Of a stretch of DNA of 64,000 nt, positions 9,501 through 24,435 are shown piece by piece. The translations under genes were made by a program, and so were the position numbers. Every line of letters starts with the position of its first letter. Within the stretch, counting starts at the first letter, position 1. This DNA comes from Acanthochlamys bracteata (lineage: Eukaryota; Streptophyta; Magnoliopsida; Pandanales; Velloziaceae). The DNA is taken from positions 4,531,001 to 4,595,000 of the forward strand of contig CM034126.1 in assembly GCA_019914995.1 (NCBI GenBank), read 5' to 3'. A model generated the notes under the pieces. That model ran no database searches. It had not been told where the DNA came from and saw only the letters and a program-made list of their open reading frames with translations.

Positions 9501-12500
9501 TGAAAATCTGCAAGATTTAAAAACTTTCCAAATATAAATTCCTATTACATCACAAACCTTGCTATCCACAGTAGGAGCAGCTAACAATTGCCCAGGTCGC
9601 AAGTTTGTTAGTCCAGATTCCAGAGCTGCCCGCTTGTCTCGTTCTCTTTGTAACTGTTCACGGAGTCTTTCTACCTGTTGCCGCATAGATATATGAAGAA
9701 ATTGGTTCAGGGTCATCTCAATTTAAATTGCTTAGATGGTTCTTTACATAATATCATGCCTTTGGTTCAGAAAATCTCAAGCAGCAAGTAGTTCAGTCAA
9801 TCGTATTCACAGTAACATGTAATTTGGTTTAGGATCAAAAAATTTATCTTACTGCAAAATAGCTCAGTTAATTGTAGAATAGTTTTGGTGAAATCAACGG
9901 TTCAAATCAAAGGCTTAAAATTAAGAATAATGTTTGGTACACCCATGTGAACCTCCTAGTGGACAACTTTCTTCGAATCCATCAATCACTTCAAACACCC
10001 ATCCCAAGGAGTCGCATCTCACTCCATCCCCATGATACAACCAAAAAAGTTGTACACAAGGGTGCACATAGGAGTGTACTCATTATCTTACACTAAAATG
10101 ATATAGTTTAAAGCTGTGGGCCACATTTCAATTTTTTTGTCATCATTCTTTTGATAATTTTGTGCCCCAAGTTTTCCATATAGACTCACACAATGGAAAC
10201 TCCTAGAAAAATATGCACATTATGAAAAACTCTTGGAGAAACTGCTTAAGGACATAAAAATGCATTAGTAAACCAAGAACTGGAAGATAGAAAAGGCCTA
10301 TAGAGGATGACATAAGTTTGTCTAGGAAAGCATGAACTACACCTGACTTCCCTTTAGGGCATATTTTACTTGCAAGAAACTCCACTTTCTTCCTCCAGAT
10401 TTTGAATTACATCACTTAATATATTTTAATTAGCACTTCGAACTCATTTCCAACAAAATTAACTCCAAACTTCACTTCACGTGCGTCAATTATCACTCCA
10501 AACTTCCATCGGACGTCATTTTTCACCGAACTTCACTTTCACTTTTGCAAAACTTACTTTCATGTAATAAAAACACACCTTTAGCTTGAAATTTTAGATT
10601 ACAATGACATTGCTTAATCAAGACTCCTCTAAAGAACTCAAATGAAAAACCGCCAGAATTTGGGAGTACATGACTAACGAAAAACCCTGAGATATGGACA
10701 CACACATACAGACCAACATTCCTATATGTTGTTGATAAAAAACTTTTATTTAAGAATATAAAATTATGGAGAAGCATTTAGATGCTTTCAAATTTAATTT
10801 TGTACAGTCCATACTAAAAAGAAGAACTAATGAGAAGCAACTAAATGTGTACAGAAAGCAAACAACTCGAGCAAGTCATATATGCAGGTTTCTGAGGTTC
10901 GGACAGCAAAGAAATAAAGAGGAATTACCGCTAAAAGATGAAAAAATTCAGAAGAATTTTCAAGTCAATCATAACAGCAAAATATAAGTAAAGCAGTTTA
11001 TACATACGCATGCAAAAAGTTTATTTCACACATTACCAATTGACTAAACTGTAAAATCATCCATGACATAATTGGAAGCAGCATTGATAAAATGTTTGCA
11101 CATGATACAAAAGTTTACTTATGATTCTGAACTGGTCAAGACAGAGAGCAAATTAATTTCTGTTTCTAAATAATTTTTCTTCTTCACCATATGATACTAA
11201 GACCTAAACTTTCGTGATTTTGTTAAGGAGAATGTCACACGAGGGACTTGAATGTCATTAACTGATATGATAAAGTTGCACTAGGTGAGTACTCTTTTGC
11301 AGTTAATCATGGAAGATAGTGATATTCTATTTTTTGGCAACTTAAAACAAAATATTGCAGATACTGAGTGAAAGAATATAGCGAGTCTGGTTGACATACA
11401 TCTTGCTCAAGAGCTAAACAGCATTCATATAGAGCTTTCTTTCGTCTTCCTAGACTTGCTTGCAGTGTTGCGTTCATTTTTACCTGAGCATATAGGCATA
11501 GACTGCATTAGTTCTATGACTTCTGTCACATGACAACTTAACTTGACATCAATCGCATCTTAAGTATGGATGCTTCCATGATACCTCTTCTGTTAGCTTA
11601 CTTTGCAGGTCACCCTTGGCCATCTCAAGCCTTTTGAAGGCAATCCTGGTCACATTTATGAAAGTTACAGAAGGAATGGTGTATATTTAAGAAAAGAAAG
11701 AACAATTTGAAAGCAAGTGGTCCTATTTCCAATTTTGCAACCAGTCAATGCCACTAAAATTGTGACAATACTATGCGTCCCACCCATTGTCCAACTCCTT
11801 TTGTTTATAGTTGAAATGAGGTGAGTTGCACGATGGAGGATGGGTTGGGATATAAAGGGGACAATGCGTTAGTTGCAAAGCATTATTGCTGAGATTGGCA
11901 TAACTTCACTGGATCCTAAAAAGTATTGAAGACCACATAAACATTCTTTGCATCTGCCTGAAAATGTAATCAGACAAATACCAGACCACTGAAAAGAAAA
12001 ACTGTATGACAAGACTTGAAAATTTGGGTTGTTCTTGAAATTTTGAATTGTGACTGGAGTAGCATCAACCATGCACCTTCAGGTCATAGAATCTTGTATA
12101 ATATAGTTTCTCAATCATGTTTAAAATATAATTTATTGGCAACTTAAGAAAATTCTCATGACCGCATTGAAAATGGATGATCAATCTACCATACTCCCGC
12201 TCAATGATTTGTATAGTCAAATTTAAAGATCCATATCGTAGAGAAACAACTTGTATCACCTTTAGGTCATTACCCTAATGTACAGTGTGGGCCAGAAGAG
12301 CTTCCCATTAGATCTGCTTAAAAATCTAGGGGAAAATGCTATGTAATTGTGTAGTACAAGGTTCACTTTTTGCAACTGACCTCATACTGTCAGCTGTCAC
12401 CTACGTTCCCCTTCTTTCACCTGCCCTTTGGTGGCTGTCACTTCCATATCACTAACAAATGACTATGCACGACATTAGCAACAATAAACGTAACGCTCAC

Positions 12501-15500
12501 AAAAGCACTCTCCTTGCCACTTTCAGACTTAAACATGATATAGATGCATCCCATTTTTAGTACACGTCACTAAAACTGCCTTCATGGAAAATTGATCTTA
12601 TACTATGTCTGGCAAGAAGAACTACGCTACATATTGTAAAACTTAACAAACATTAAAATAGTACCACGAATGACTAAATATTTTGGCCATGCCAAATGAC
12701 GTTAAAGAGAATCCTTGCTCCTCAAGATGGCACCATATCCATGCATAATTTAGTTAATGCAAACTCCGACTAAATATCTAGTATCGCAAGTCCTAACTTA
12801 ATTTGCACATAATTTCATAAAAATGGCAAGAGTATCCATCTTAATAGCTGTACTTACTCGTCATCACTGGGCATTTCGATTGATTCCATTGAAAGATTTT
12901 TCCTTCCCTGAAAATGAATCGGGAATGATGTGTACTTTCATCGCAACAAATGAGAACACTATTAAAATTGTACTCACTGGTGTCCGCCCCCATACAGTTG
13001 TTCTTTTGCTTGTAAGTTGTGGTTCATCAGACTTCTCAGTATATATTGATTCATTTGATGGTAGAACAGGGTCATCTGACTTGGGGAAAAGAAACTCTCC
13101 ATTTATTGGATCGCTTCCATACATCCTTGCTTCTGGAGAGTTTGAATGATCACTGTGACTATGTGAACTTTCATTGTCATGCTGAGTAAACAGTCTGCCA
13201 GCAATAGGTGACTTATGCTGTTCAGAACCCTCTAAAGCAGGTTCATTTATGGTGTCAGAAGGAGTTTGAAAGGAATCAAAAGCGTCATTAGCTTTTGATG
13301 ATGCTAAATTGTTATTTCGGTCTTCAGAATCCTACAAAATCAACTTTGGTATCAAAAGCATAAATCAGATAGCACAATGCGGACAAGGTGTCGACTACAA
13401 GCTACTTGCTCCTCTGTCTTGGAACAGAAACTGTAAATGGCATGATAATAATTGAGGCCCAATGAAGGGAAGCACCAATGCAAGAAATAAGCACTACATG
13501 AGTTAAAAATTATAGGAAAACAACAGAATCCAGCTGAAACAAAAATATCCTTATATTTTGATAACAAAATGCTTCTCAGGAGTATAGGAAAGCTCAAAAG
13601 ATGTAGGAACGTTTCTTTGTTAGGGTTCAACATCCATGAGAACTTCAGGCTACTACATTGCCTAATGTTGACGCCCAATAGAAAGATGAACTACTGGATT
13701 GTCTAAAACCTCATTCATTTTGGGTCATCTATATTATTTTGAACATATGTTGGACCACTAATCTAAGTCTAAAACACAACTGTGGTACTGAACAATGAAA
13801 CTAAAGTCATAATCTAGAATTTGTTCTCAGGAGTCCTTTTAAACAAGAGACACCTCAGGAAGGTTATTGAAAAGCTTCAGAGAAGAATGACATGAGGGTG
13901 AAGGATAGCAGAAACCGATGGATAATATTAACAATTAAAAGGTCAACATGGATAATATTAACAATTAAAACGTCAACATGGATATAGAATGGACTACTAT
14001 CTAACCTTATTTTCAGATGAATCAGTTCCAGCATCACTGCAGCTTTCACTTTCATCAATACTGCAGTTACTTGAATATTCATGATCATCCTCAATATCAG
14101 CTTCTAGGTCATGATCATCATCCTCGCATCTATCGTCATCCAGGATGGACTCCTCATCCTCAAGGTCATCATCTTCTGACTCAGAATAAAGATCAGAATA
14201 TATGGAGCCATCTTCAAGAAGATCCTCCTGAATAGACTCTCATTAATTTCAATAAAATAGAAAATCAATAGATACGTAACTAGCATGTCAATCTTACATC
14301 AAAAATATTTTCATATTCTTCTAACAAAATGATGATAATTGCTTGTGCATGGTTAGCAGCAGCAGCAGCTTTCAAGAATTGGATAGAACCATCCCCACCC
14401 ATATTAAAATCATCCTCAATGTCACAGTCACCAGCGAGAAGTGGACGAAGAAGTAGTGGAGCCATGCAAGCTGCCAAAGCAGAAAGACTCATTCGATTCT
14501 CATGCTTGTATGCAGCCACTTTTCTCATCATTTTCAATATTCTACAAAACAAGATTTAACAATACTCTCTTAAACCCTGAAATCCGAGCAACAAAAAGGT
14601 ATACACAAGTTGAGATTATACCTAAACCTTTGTAAAACTATAGTTATACTTCTGTCATTCACTAAAAGAACTTGCAACCGAAACACATGGAACTCGCATA
14701 ATATGTTCTTGGAAAATAGATCAATAACTCCAAGAGAAAATAGAAGCGTCAACAAGAACATCATTTCTGTGATATAATAACATAATAATCGAGAGAATAG
14801 ATAAGACAGCATGTCAATAGCTAAATATAGCCAGGTTGCTCTAAACCCTCTTTCCATTTGTGCGGATGGGTCTCTATAGAAGAATAGTTGAAGTTTTGGA
14901 TAGGCACCACCAACATGTTGTTTGAATAATAATCTAATTTCTATTTGCTCATGGTCTAGTAATTTACCTTTGTAGTAAACGACGATTTGGTTCAGGAAAT
15001 GTCTCCGAAATTGTAGTGCTGATAGCATTAAGTCTCAATCCACGATCACTTCCTAAGAAGTTGAAAATCCAAAACATGCTTCTGTAATAAGTTAGACCAT
15101 CTTACAGTAAAAATAATACAACAGAAATTTACATGTCCACTCTATCCAGTTGCCTTCTTTTTGTCAGGTATAAGGACTTATCATATTAAGGATAACAACC
15201 TATACTAACAAACTAATCTCAGATTCTTGTGTTTACTGCAACCATTTAATTAGTAAACATAATAGATTAACCACCATGCTATCAAGTTCGCTGAACTATT
15301 ATCCTTGCTTTTATACAATTACAAAAGATAACTTCATAAAGATTACACCTGTAAGCCTTTCTTACTATAGGCCTATCAGGTCTTATCTTGAACTTGAATT
15401 GCTTTATTATGCTAACCAAAAAACAGTTATCTCACATAAATAATTTATGAAAAGCAGTCAGAAAAGTACTACCTGGATGGAGTTACAAGAGTAGTTATTC

Positions 15501-18500
15501 TGGATGACATGTAAAAAGGTGGAAGCCAAAGCAAAAAGCAGTCAGGTTGTTCAGTAACAGGTTAGCAGTGTGGTCTATACCTCCGAGCAAACCTCTAATC
15601 AGGCTTTCCACTAAACCAGTGAGAAGAATATCACAGAACAAAAGAAAAGAGCGTATACATGCATGTTTATCTTCTCAAAAGGTCAGCCTTTTGCTTTTGC
15701 TGCACTAGTCATTCATCACATGTATTGCCTAAGACTGTTCTGGAGCACCATCTTGGAGATCGATTATCCAACATAGAAGTTTATAATCCATGAAGGGTTC
15801 AACTTAAAACGCGAAAGATTTTCATTCAATTTATCACAAGATTATTTAAATTCAAATGCAATCCAGTATGAGATTGAAACTTACTGTACGCTTCAACCAA
15901 TGCAGTACAACAAGATGCAGGAACAGGAGATGATGGCAGCTCCCTTAGCACATGCTGCAAGTTGGAAACAAGGTCTACAGTAACTAAACAATATTATGAT
16001 AATAGAAATAGGTACATTGTGTAAGGAAGAGCAATACCTTGATACAATCAGCAATAACATGCGGATCCTCATCTGAAGAAAACTCCATTTTCCCTAGAAA
16101 AGTTCATGTTTAGATCTAATAAGTATAAAATTAATTGGTTAACCAATGCAGCCAACTATTTGAAAATTCAATTTAAAAATTGATAGAAAAGTACAATTTG
16201 AAAATAATGAAAGTACCAGTAATCTAAATAAGACACCTCTGAAATAATGAAGAAGTGAATGGAAGGAACATCTCAAAAAAAAGAAAAGGAACCAAAAGTC
16301 CCCATACAAAGACAAGATGAATGGCGGACATACCGTGCTCATATTCCTGAACTCTGCGTTCTACTTCTTCCACATCTGCAGACTGGCGTAGAATACCTTC
16401 AACTTTGATACCTACATATGAAAATTCAACAAGCCCATAAATGTTGGTAGTTCTGAAAGCCAGAAAGATGTAACATCTCCTTGACTCAACCAAAACCAAA
16501 TGTTGAGTCTACTATCCTAAAGTTGCTATTGCGAGAATGAGTAGGGCATTTGCAGTTAGTATACCGAAAGTAATATTTCCTGCAGTCACCAGGTAGGTCT
16601 CCACTCAGATTCTGGTATTTGCCATAGTGAGATATTTGTTTCAATCTGTCGAGCCCTTACTTCACATTTTTCAGCAATGATGGTCTATAAGCCATAAAAC
16701 TGGGAGACATTGAGCAATAGTATCTTACTAAGTTACTAACAGCTTAATCAAGCTACAAGCATCAACCTTTTTGTTTTTTGGGCATAAGCTATGGGCGTCA
16801 ACCTTTAGTCTTACAAGATGCACATTAAACACCTACGAGCATTCTTCAAGCAATTGGCCATCTTTTGATGCTTCCCACAAGTGTAACTTGTGAGAAATGT
16901 TAAGACAAATAGAAAAATTACTTAGAAGATCCCTTGAAACATACTGAACTACTTATAAAGTGGAAATTGCATGTAGATACATTGAAGATGATGCTTGCAA
17001 TCAACAACTGAAAGGACAAAGGAAACCGACCATGATCTTCAATGAATCTGAGTGCTTTTTCCAAGAAAGATGGACTACCATCAATATCTTCTAAAGCAAG
17101 TAAAACAGGTCTACCAACAACCAAGGACTTCAGCGGGTGTTTATCCTTCGCTAGAATGAAAATAAAAGAGCTCAGTTATCTTTAGAACAAACTGATAGCT
17201 GGTAAAAAGCATTTTAAGCAGCAGTAAGAAATTTTAATTTGCAGCTCAATACAATAAATCATCAATAAGAAGTACAGTAGATTTTGTACTTGTGAAGTGA
17301 AAAATGACTCGGTAAATAATGCCTTGGAACTTAATAAAAAATAAACTGACCTACAGTTAGAGAAGACATTCCTTGAAACTATCATGTCTTACAAAGTGCA
17401 TACTCATCTGTTAGCATCAATAATCAAAGCGTTAAAGCTTCACCTGACCTTTATATTTGTCATATATCATCATGAGTATATTACTCGTCAAGTTTTCCTC
17501 TTACTAAAACATTCCAAGGAGTGTCAAGAGACTTACAAGAAAGATAAGATGCAGTACTAGTTTAGCCAGAACAAAAGGGGAAGTTATAGAGAAGACCTCA
17601 TGTAATGCATGTTTTTGTCATGAAAACTTATAAGTACCTATACAAACTGACCGCTTTTATAAGATCAAGCTGGTTCTAAGCATATATGTTAACAACTGAT
17701 AGATTGAGAGTGCATTTGACAATCCAAGATCAATAGTGGAACCAATGAGGTAATCATACTTCCAGGCACTGAAAATTGCATAAGTTGAACTCTACGTATG
17801 ACTCTTAAGAAAGGGGAAAATCATATGTCATGTTGCTAGACCACTTCTTACCGTACATACTTATGTGTTTCACAAATATAACTTGAAAGCAAGAAACAAA
17901 AAACAAAAAAAAGAAAGGAACAAGTTTCCAATTTACTTTCTCTGGATCATCATGTACTGACTACTGAAGCATGAAAAATAATCAAGAACGTAAATAAGTA
18001 AGAAAGAAATCTACAATAAATGAAAGGCTCTATCTTCCTAAGCAAAGTATCAATTTCATCAAGAAACAAAAAAGAAATACATTGATCTGTAGAAGGTTCA
18101 GCGGTCTCGGTCAAATCGTTCCGAAATATTGCATTCTGCCCCATTCCATTTGCTGCACTAGGTGCTAGAGCCAAAGCATTCTCTAACGCAGTTTTCCAGT
18201 CATATAAATCCTCTGATGTTTCTGCCTGTTCCAATAAAACTATGTTAAAAAAGCAATATAGAGATTTTAAGTTTGAGTATTAGTAGTCAGTCCCGTGTGC
18301 AATTTTGTCCACCTTTAGTGTAAAAGCTCGACCATCGCGACCATCAGGAAAAAGAACTGTCAGGAGCTTTTTATCAGCTTTCACAACTACGCTGCAAAGT
18401 TTCCATCAATACTTATTTTCACTTGGATCCATCAGTGGGTGAGATAAATGGTTAGGATTCAAGAATATATATAAACCAGGTATACCTTCCAGAACTGTTC

Positions 18501-21500
18501 AGGTCAATACCACCAAGGGTGAGATTCGCTTCAGCTCCTTTTGGCTGAGGAATATTCTGGAAAGGAAAAAACACATCAGAGCAGAGACAGAAGATATCTG
18601 GAAGCTTTAAAACATCCTATGTGATGCCTCCTAAAGCAACTACATATTATGTCCGAGCGAGTGTATGCATTTAGGCATTTATATGTATTAAGTTGTGAGA
18701 ATCAAAGCCGAGAAATGTTATAATAGTTGACGAATGGGTAGTAGAAGAAAATGCTAAGCATATATGAGAAAGATATTAAAAAAGAAAAGGAAAATAAAAC
18801 CTTAGTGTTATATATAACCTCTTAACTTATCAAGAGATTATTGGTAATTAAAATATAGTATTTGATGATAATAGCAGAAACAGAAAAAAAACTTGACAAA
18901 AATAGCTAAATATGATATATCTTCCGAATTTGCAAGAATGGAATTGACCGGAGAGGAGCATTTAGCTTGGGGGAGATTCATCCCAGAGTAATTGGTTTTA
19001 TTTAAGTTAGAGATCCTAAAACTCAGAATCCAGAAGGTTAACCACAAGCAACTTTATATATCTTGTCAGAAACTTTTACAGCTAGTACAAGAATAACAAT
19101 GCTAAAATTTTGCCCCGCATCAATTCAGTTCAAGATGCATCTGGGACTCATTCCCTTGCAACAATGTCTCAATGTGCCAACTCAGTTCAAACCTGGTACC
19201 TAACTAAGGGGGTGTTTGGTAGTGCTTATAAAATGGAGCTTTTCTAGAATGAAGGATATTTTTGTCTTTTTTGAAAAACGAGCTCTATTTTTTTTACTTT
19301 TAAAAAAATAATAAAAATATGCAATAAAAAGATCTCACTTCGTAGAATTTTTCTACACTTTCTAAATTTTTAAATAAATTTTTTATATATTTATAAAATA
19401 TGTATTGAAAAATATGAAATGAAAAATTGAAAAGGAGGGTCGGGGAAAAGCAATCCCAAACACCCCCTAAGTAATGATGTGAAATTCGCAATCAGTATTT
19501 CTCTTATTTACTGAAAAGATCACTACACAGTATGGTGTCAGAATGCTTACTCAGTGGTACCACTTTCACTTAATATTCTTTGAAGGAATATCAGAAGTTT
19601 AATGCATCAGTACATGATCGAGGTTTAAGTCAGTACGCTCAGCATATTCCTTCTCAGGCCACTTGGTGTGAAATTCGATACTAGTACTTTAGCAGTTGCG
19701 TACAACTAACAAGATAATATCCAAGATATCTTATTGATTCTTTAAAGCAAAGTAGTATGGGCTACTGTTGCTCTTTAAATCCAACCACTTATATTTGCTA
19801 AGGGTTCTTTAGGACCAATAATTAGAAGTCTTATATGTTTAGCATTCTTTTCTTCTGATGATGACTCAAGTTATTAGATATCTATCTTCGGCCATAAGAT
19901 AGACAAAGAAAAATGACGAACAAGTGGATATACTTGACGAACTGAATTTAATACTTACAGGATCACTTCTAAAGAACACTAAAGAAGTCCGTGTAAGAAT
20001 GAACCATCGTTTTTTCCACGATGTCCATCCAATTCCTGTAATTTCGAGACAAAGTTCGAGAGCATCAGTAAAACATGAGCTAGTCGATACCACGTGACAT
20101 TATTGTACCAGTAGACAAACACGGAGGAAAGAAAAATCACAAAAGGTTTCCAACATATAGCCATCATATCGTGTTTGCAGACACCAGTTTCAACTAACTA
20201 TTCAGCTAAAATTTTAATTCTAAGATCTCAGTCAATGAGCTACTGCTATTATATGGTATTTTGTAAGTAGGCAAATCACAGAGGAAAGGACAAAATTCAT
20301 AAAGGGTTTCCAAATACTATCATCATATCTTGATTCTTGCAGATGATTTTTGACCAACTACTAACAGCTAATTTCATTTTTTCTTTATCTCCCTGTGAGC
20401 AAGTAGTTATCTACCAAGATCTTTCAGATAAGGAAAGTGTTCACTAGGGGCAATTTTGTGAATATGAAACATACATACTTTTTTTTATATATCCAGATAA
20501 AGTTAGAAGGTAGTGGATCCTGCAGATAATACATACACTACAAAACATAGAACATTTTAGATCCATAATATCACCTTTTGATGATATGAAAAGTGGCCCA
20601 CTCTTTAGAACCTGCAATCAGATAATACAACCGATCGTTACGCAACTTTTAAGATTCAAACAATTGCCTAGATTAAGGAGACGAGATTTAGATATAGTAT
20701 ACTCAGTTTAATTTGCTAAGAATGCAGATGAAACCAAGGACAACATGATTGCAAAAGGCTTGACTGACAAATGTGGCTACAAACATAAAATCAGGTTAAG
20801 ATCATATCCCTTAAATGAAAAATCATGCGCGAATATTTAGTCAGAGCACATAATCATATAACTTAACTTCTTTAATCATTCGCAAACATTGAGGGAAGAC
20901 GAAAGGGAAACCGCTAGTATGTGTCATACAAAGGTGAAAAGAAATAGAGAAAGTAGGTTGAAAGGGGTTCAAAGGGATTAAATGGCAAAATACTATACTT
21001 CTTATAGAAACCAGCAGTAAATTCATCAAAACACATTGCAGTTTGAATGTAACCTATTACTCCACAACCCTAAGTCTTAGAAAACACGGATATAATTAAT
21101 GAAAACCAACCAAATTATGAAATCATTTGCTTAACTTTATTATGCCTTAACCTAGAAGAACAATGTGCTGCATACTGTAAAAAGCACCACATTCATGCTC
21201 AATGTAGCAAAAAAAACTACAGTTCAATGTAAATTTGTATACAGTAAGTTAAAGATCCAAAGACATATACTCCATCCAGATCAGGAAAATAGTTATTATG
21301 ATTCTCAGAAAGGAGCCATGAGTATCCAATCAAGCAACTGTTCCAACGTTGAAAGTACCCAAGCATACAGTTCATTCAAGCAAAAAGCCAAAAGCTAATC
21401 TAAGAGTATACTATGTACCTGACAGTTAGCGCAAGTATTTGATTGTTTATCAGAATTACTCTCAGAAGTTGTTGCGCTCCAGATATTTGTGTCTTTCTCT

Positions 21501-23123
21501 GCACATCGACAAGTTTTGCCTTGTGTTGGATTTTCACAGTTTTGAGAAGATGCCATCTGTTTGCTTCCTATAAAAATGACCAAGAAAAACACAATAAGAC
21601 CATGAAATTTACTCTTTATCAAGCTTCAATTTGATGAAACATTAACGCACTCAAACAGGAAGAAGGACGAAGAGTTGTGGAAAGATATAATTCCAATCAA
21701 TGACCCAAGTTTATAGAAACATTTATGTGCTCTTATATCCAAAGGCAGTCAAAACCCAGTTACAACTATATTCATGGCATTTCCGCCCTCGGAATTCACA
21801 CTAGTGGTGAAGTAACTTTTAAAAGTACACCACTGAGAATCTGTTATCTTTTTGGTCAGAGTGAATCATTTGACAACGACATTCATGGCCCTAGGAATTC
21901 ACACAATGGTGAAGTAACTCACAAAGGTATACTACTGACAGCTGAGAATCTGTTATTTTTTCGTTCAGAGCGAATCATTTGACAACAGCTTTATCAGTAA
22001 TTTTTTGGATAATGAATTCCTTATGCTTGAATCATGAACTTTCATGAGCAAGTTTAACCTAAAATGACATTACCATAATCATTAACAACAGCTAATGAAA
22101 AACTTTTACAGGTTCTCTTCTAACAGCCCTGATCCAGGACATTCTATTTCATCCAACAAACAGAGATTTTATAGGAAAATTAGCTAAACCTCCATAAATC
22201 AAAATCATAACTTCAAACAAAATTCTTGACATGCACACTCAAACACTGGAATATCCAGATAGATATAGATTACTAGTTTATATAGTCTTGATAAGGAAAT
22301 GCACAAACTCTTTGATGACAATTAGGACTCCTACTCACTTAGATATTAGCAACATTAGGTTGAATTAGAGGTAGTAGTAATCTAGGTTTCTAGCTAATTT
22401 AATGGCTTAGCACTTAGCTAGTCGTGCTACCGCAGTCTAGTACAACATTCCAGGAGGAGATATGATTAACATAATCACACTATATCATAGTAATAGCTTG
22501 CTCACAAAGATTTTATAGTGGGCCAAGATCTAGTAAAATCTCAAATCTGAATTTTCTCAAGGAATTGATTCATGAAATTTTCCATATGAAGGACTAACGA
22601 ATGATGCAACTATAATGTCATTCGTCCAAGCTATTGTTAGGCATATGTAGGATAGACAATAAACACAACCATAGACATTAGTGGTACTCACCTCACCTCT
22701 GGATATATGATTGTATTTGACAAGCTTACGCCAATAAAGAAACTCACGTAATATTGGAAAGGAAAATGACAACAAATGCCATAGTTTCCATCAACCAAAT
22801 GCTTAAATACTAGCTCTTTACTTCTCCCTTCTCTAATTTAAAGAAAACTTAATAGCAGATAGCTGAATATAGGTTGACTTAGAGCCATATCATTGAAGAT
22901 GGTTGGCATGACTGCAATAAGGAGCAAAACAAAGAAATACTAATTCTCCAACATTACTCCCGTTGGCGAATGTTTGTTTATATACTGAAAATTACCAAAA
23001 CAACAAGACCAATTAAAACTTAGAGGCAGACAAAGGACGAGCAAAAACCAATTGACAACAGCGAATAAAGGAAGAAAAGAGAAGAGTGGTAACTTCACCT
23101 TGTTCAGGGATATGTGATGACAT
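6558..23123 (-). CDS. REN1: Rho/ROP GTPase-activating protein with PH domain, REN1-like
   Basis: It switches off ROP GTPases at the plasma membrane; Arabidopsis REN1 limits ROP1 at pollen-tube tips. I read 25 exons (1102 aa): 23123-23099, 21567-21419, 20611-20575, 20035-19959, 18556-18486, 18391-18313, 18225-18081, 17150-17031, 16411-16334, 16093-16038, 15954-15885, 15052-14968, 14541-14298, 14227-14006, 13331-12978, 12907-12858, 11645-11585, 11483-11400, 9674-9558, 9479-9313, 8570-8510, 7853-7644, 7515-7348, 7242-6850, 6743-6558. Phases agree throughout. PH domain: about 60-165 (GWTSWKKRWFILT). RhoGAP: about 205-410, arginine finger in GILRQ (Arg243) and LRELPSSPVPA. Then an acidic stretch (about 413-486), a Ser-rich linker, coiled coil (about 630-740) and a conserved tail NRLNFLKERR. 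The start in exon 1 is a choice; a Met in exon 2 (MASSQ) is an alternative. Exon 23 works only with the acceptor at 7515. Confidence 0.85.
19208..19467. mobile_element. Tourist-like MITE (PIF/Harbinger type) in a RopGAP intron
   Basis: A 260-bp element with perfect terminal inverted repeats GGGGGTGTTTGG / CCAAACACCCCC, flanked on both sides by TAA. A 3-bp TAA target duplication with a GGG..GTTTGG terminus is the hallmark of PIF/Harbinger-derived Tourist MITEs. It has no coding capacity and lies between exons 4 and 5. Confidence 0.85.
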
Positions 23124-24435
23124 GGCCGGAGAAGATCGTCGGAATTACCGACGGTGATGACCGGCGTAATTGCTCGGCGAAAGAGAAAATATATGTTTGT
23201 TAGTTGGTTTGTTTTGGGGTAAAAGGAACGGGATCGTGGCCGTGGTGATCACTACTACCGAAAAGCATTGAGGAGGGTTCCAGAAAGCTTCCGAGAAACC
23301 TCCGCGTTTCCCGGTGAACCAAACACTCTTTATAATAGACAGAAGAAGAAGAAGAAGAAGAAGAAGAAGAAAGAGAAAGAGAGAGAAATTGGAGAAGATG
23401 GAGAGGGAGTGGGAGGCCATGAGCGAAGGAGAGGGAGCGAAGAAACAGGCAGGGAGGGCTGCACACGAGAGGGAAGCCTTTCTAATTTCTCTTTTTCTTT
23501 TTTTATTAGTTAACTATTTAATTTAATTGCTTAATTAATCAGTTGAATGAAAATGTAGCCGTGCATTATTATGAGTGCCATGTCAGCAACATACTAAAAG
23601 GAGTTGGAAATAATTTTGACGGAGGGCCCAAACGCTAATTGAAAAGCCTCCATCTGGCTCGCGTGAACAAATTTCGACATTTATAACTCTTTATAATTTT
23701 GACCAACACTGTCCAATGTTGATATTTCTGTTAGGACGATATTTCGAGTAATTAAATTTCTTGAAACTAAATTTTAAAAATTAAAGTTCAATAAGATGTA
23801 AAATTCGATCGAATTAGAATGCAAAATGACGTTTAAAATAAGTAATTTAAAATTTAATAAAAATAATTTTGATATGAAAATAAAAATAAAAATTTTAGTA
23901 ATAATTAAAATACGTGAAATGATTGAAATCAAAATCTAAAAAAAAAAATTCGATATATTTAAAAATAAGCCTTTAATCTGATTGGTCTCTCCTCTCATAC
24001 TAAATTGTGTTCTATTGTACACTGTATTTTGTAGCTCTTTCATTATTCAACATGTCAAGAACGGTTATCGTTTATGCATATTGATGTTCTGGTGGTTTTA
24101 CTGTGTCAGGCTGTCTCCTATTTCTATTACGTACATCATGACTTGTATACGTTGAGCTTATATTACATACTCCGCTGGTTCTATTGGTCTGGCTTCTTGT
24201 TCAATTTATATGCCAGTTCCTAAAGACCACCTTTCTTCTGTATCAATGAACTAAGGTTGTATCTACATACGAATTTGATCCATATCCCAGCCTAAAGCTT
24301 TTCTACATGTACGCCTTATATACATTCAGTTCTTTGGAATCGCCACATAGGGTATCAACTGCAGAAACTTTTTACACCTTCATAAGTTAAACTGAGAAAA
24401 ATCCTATGCTCGATTAAAGAATACTTCATTCTGGT
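23124..24435. other. intergenic: RopGAP leader/promoter side and RPA2 downstream side
   Basis: Apart from the CTT-rich leader, 23500-24000 is very AT-rich and 24000-24435 is plain sequence. I see no gene. Confidence 0.6.
23341..23368. repeat. (AGA)n tract, CTT-rich on the RopGAP sense strand
   Basis: About nine AGA units, then GAAAGAGAAAGAG. On the minus strand this is a pyrimidine-rich tract about 220 nt upstream of the RopGAP start, typical of a plant 5' leader. It also gives a poly-Leu stretch in an upstream ORF (ATG at 23420, stop at 23145). Confidence 0.85.
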
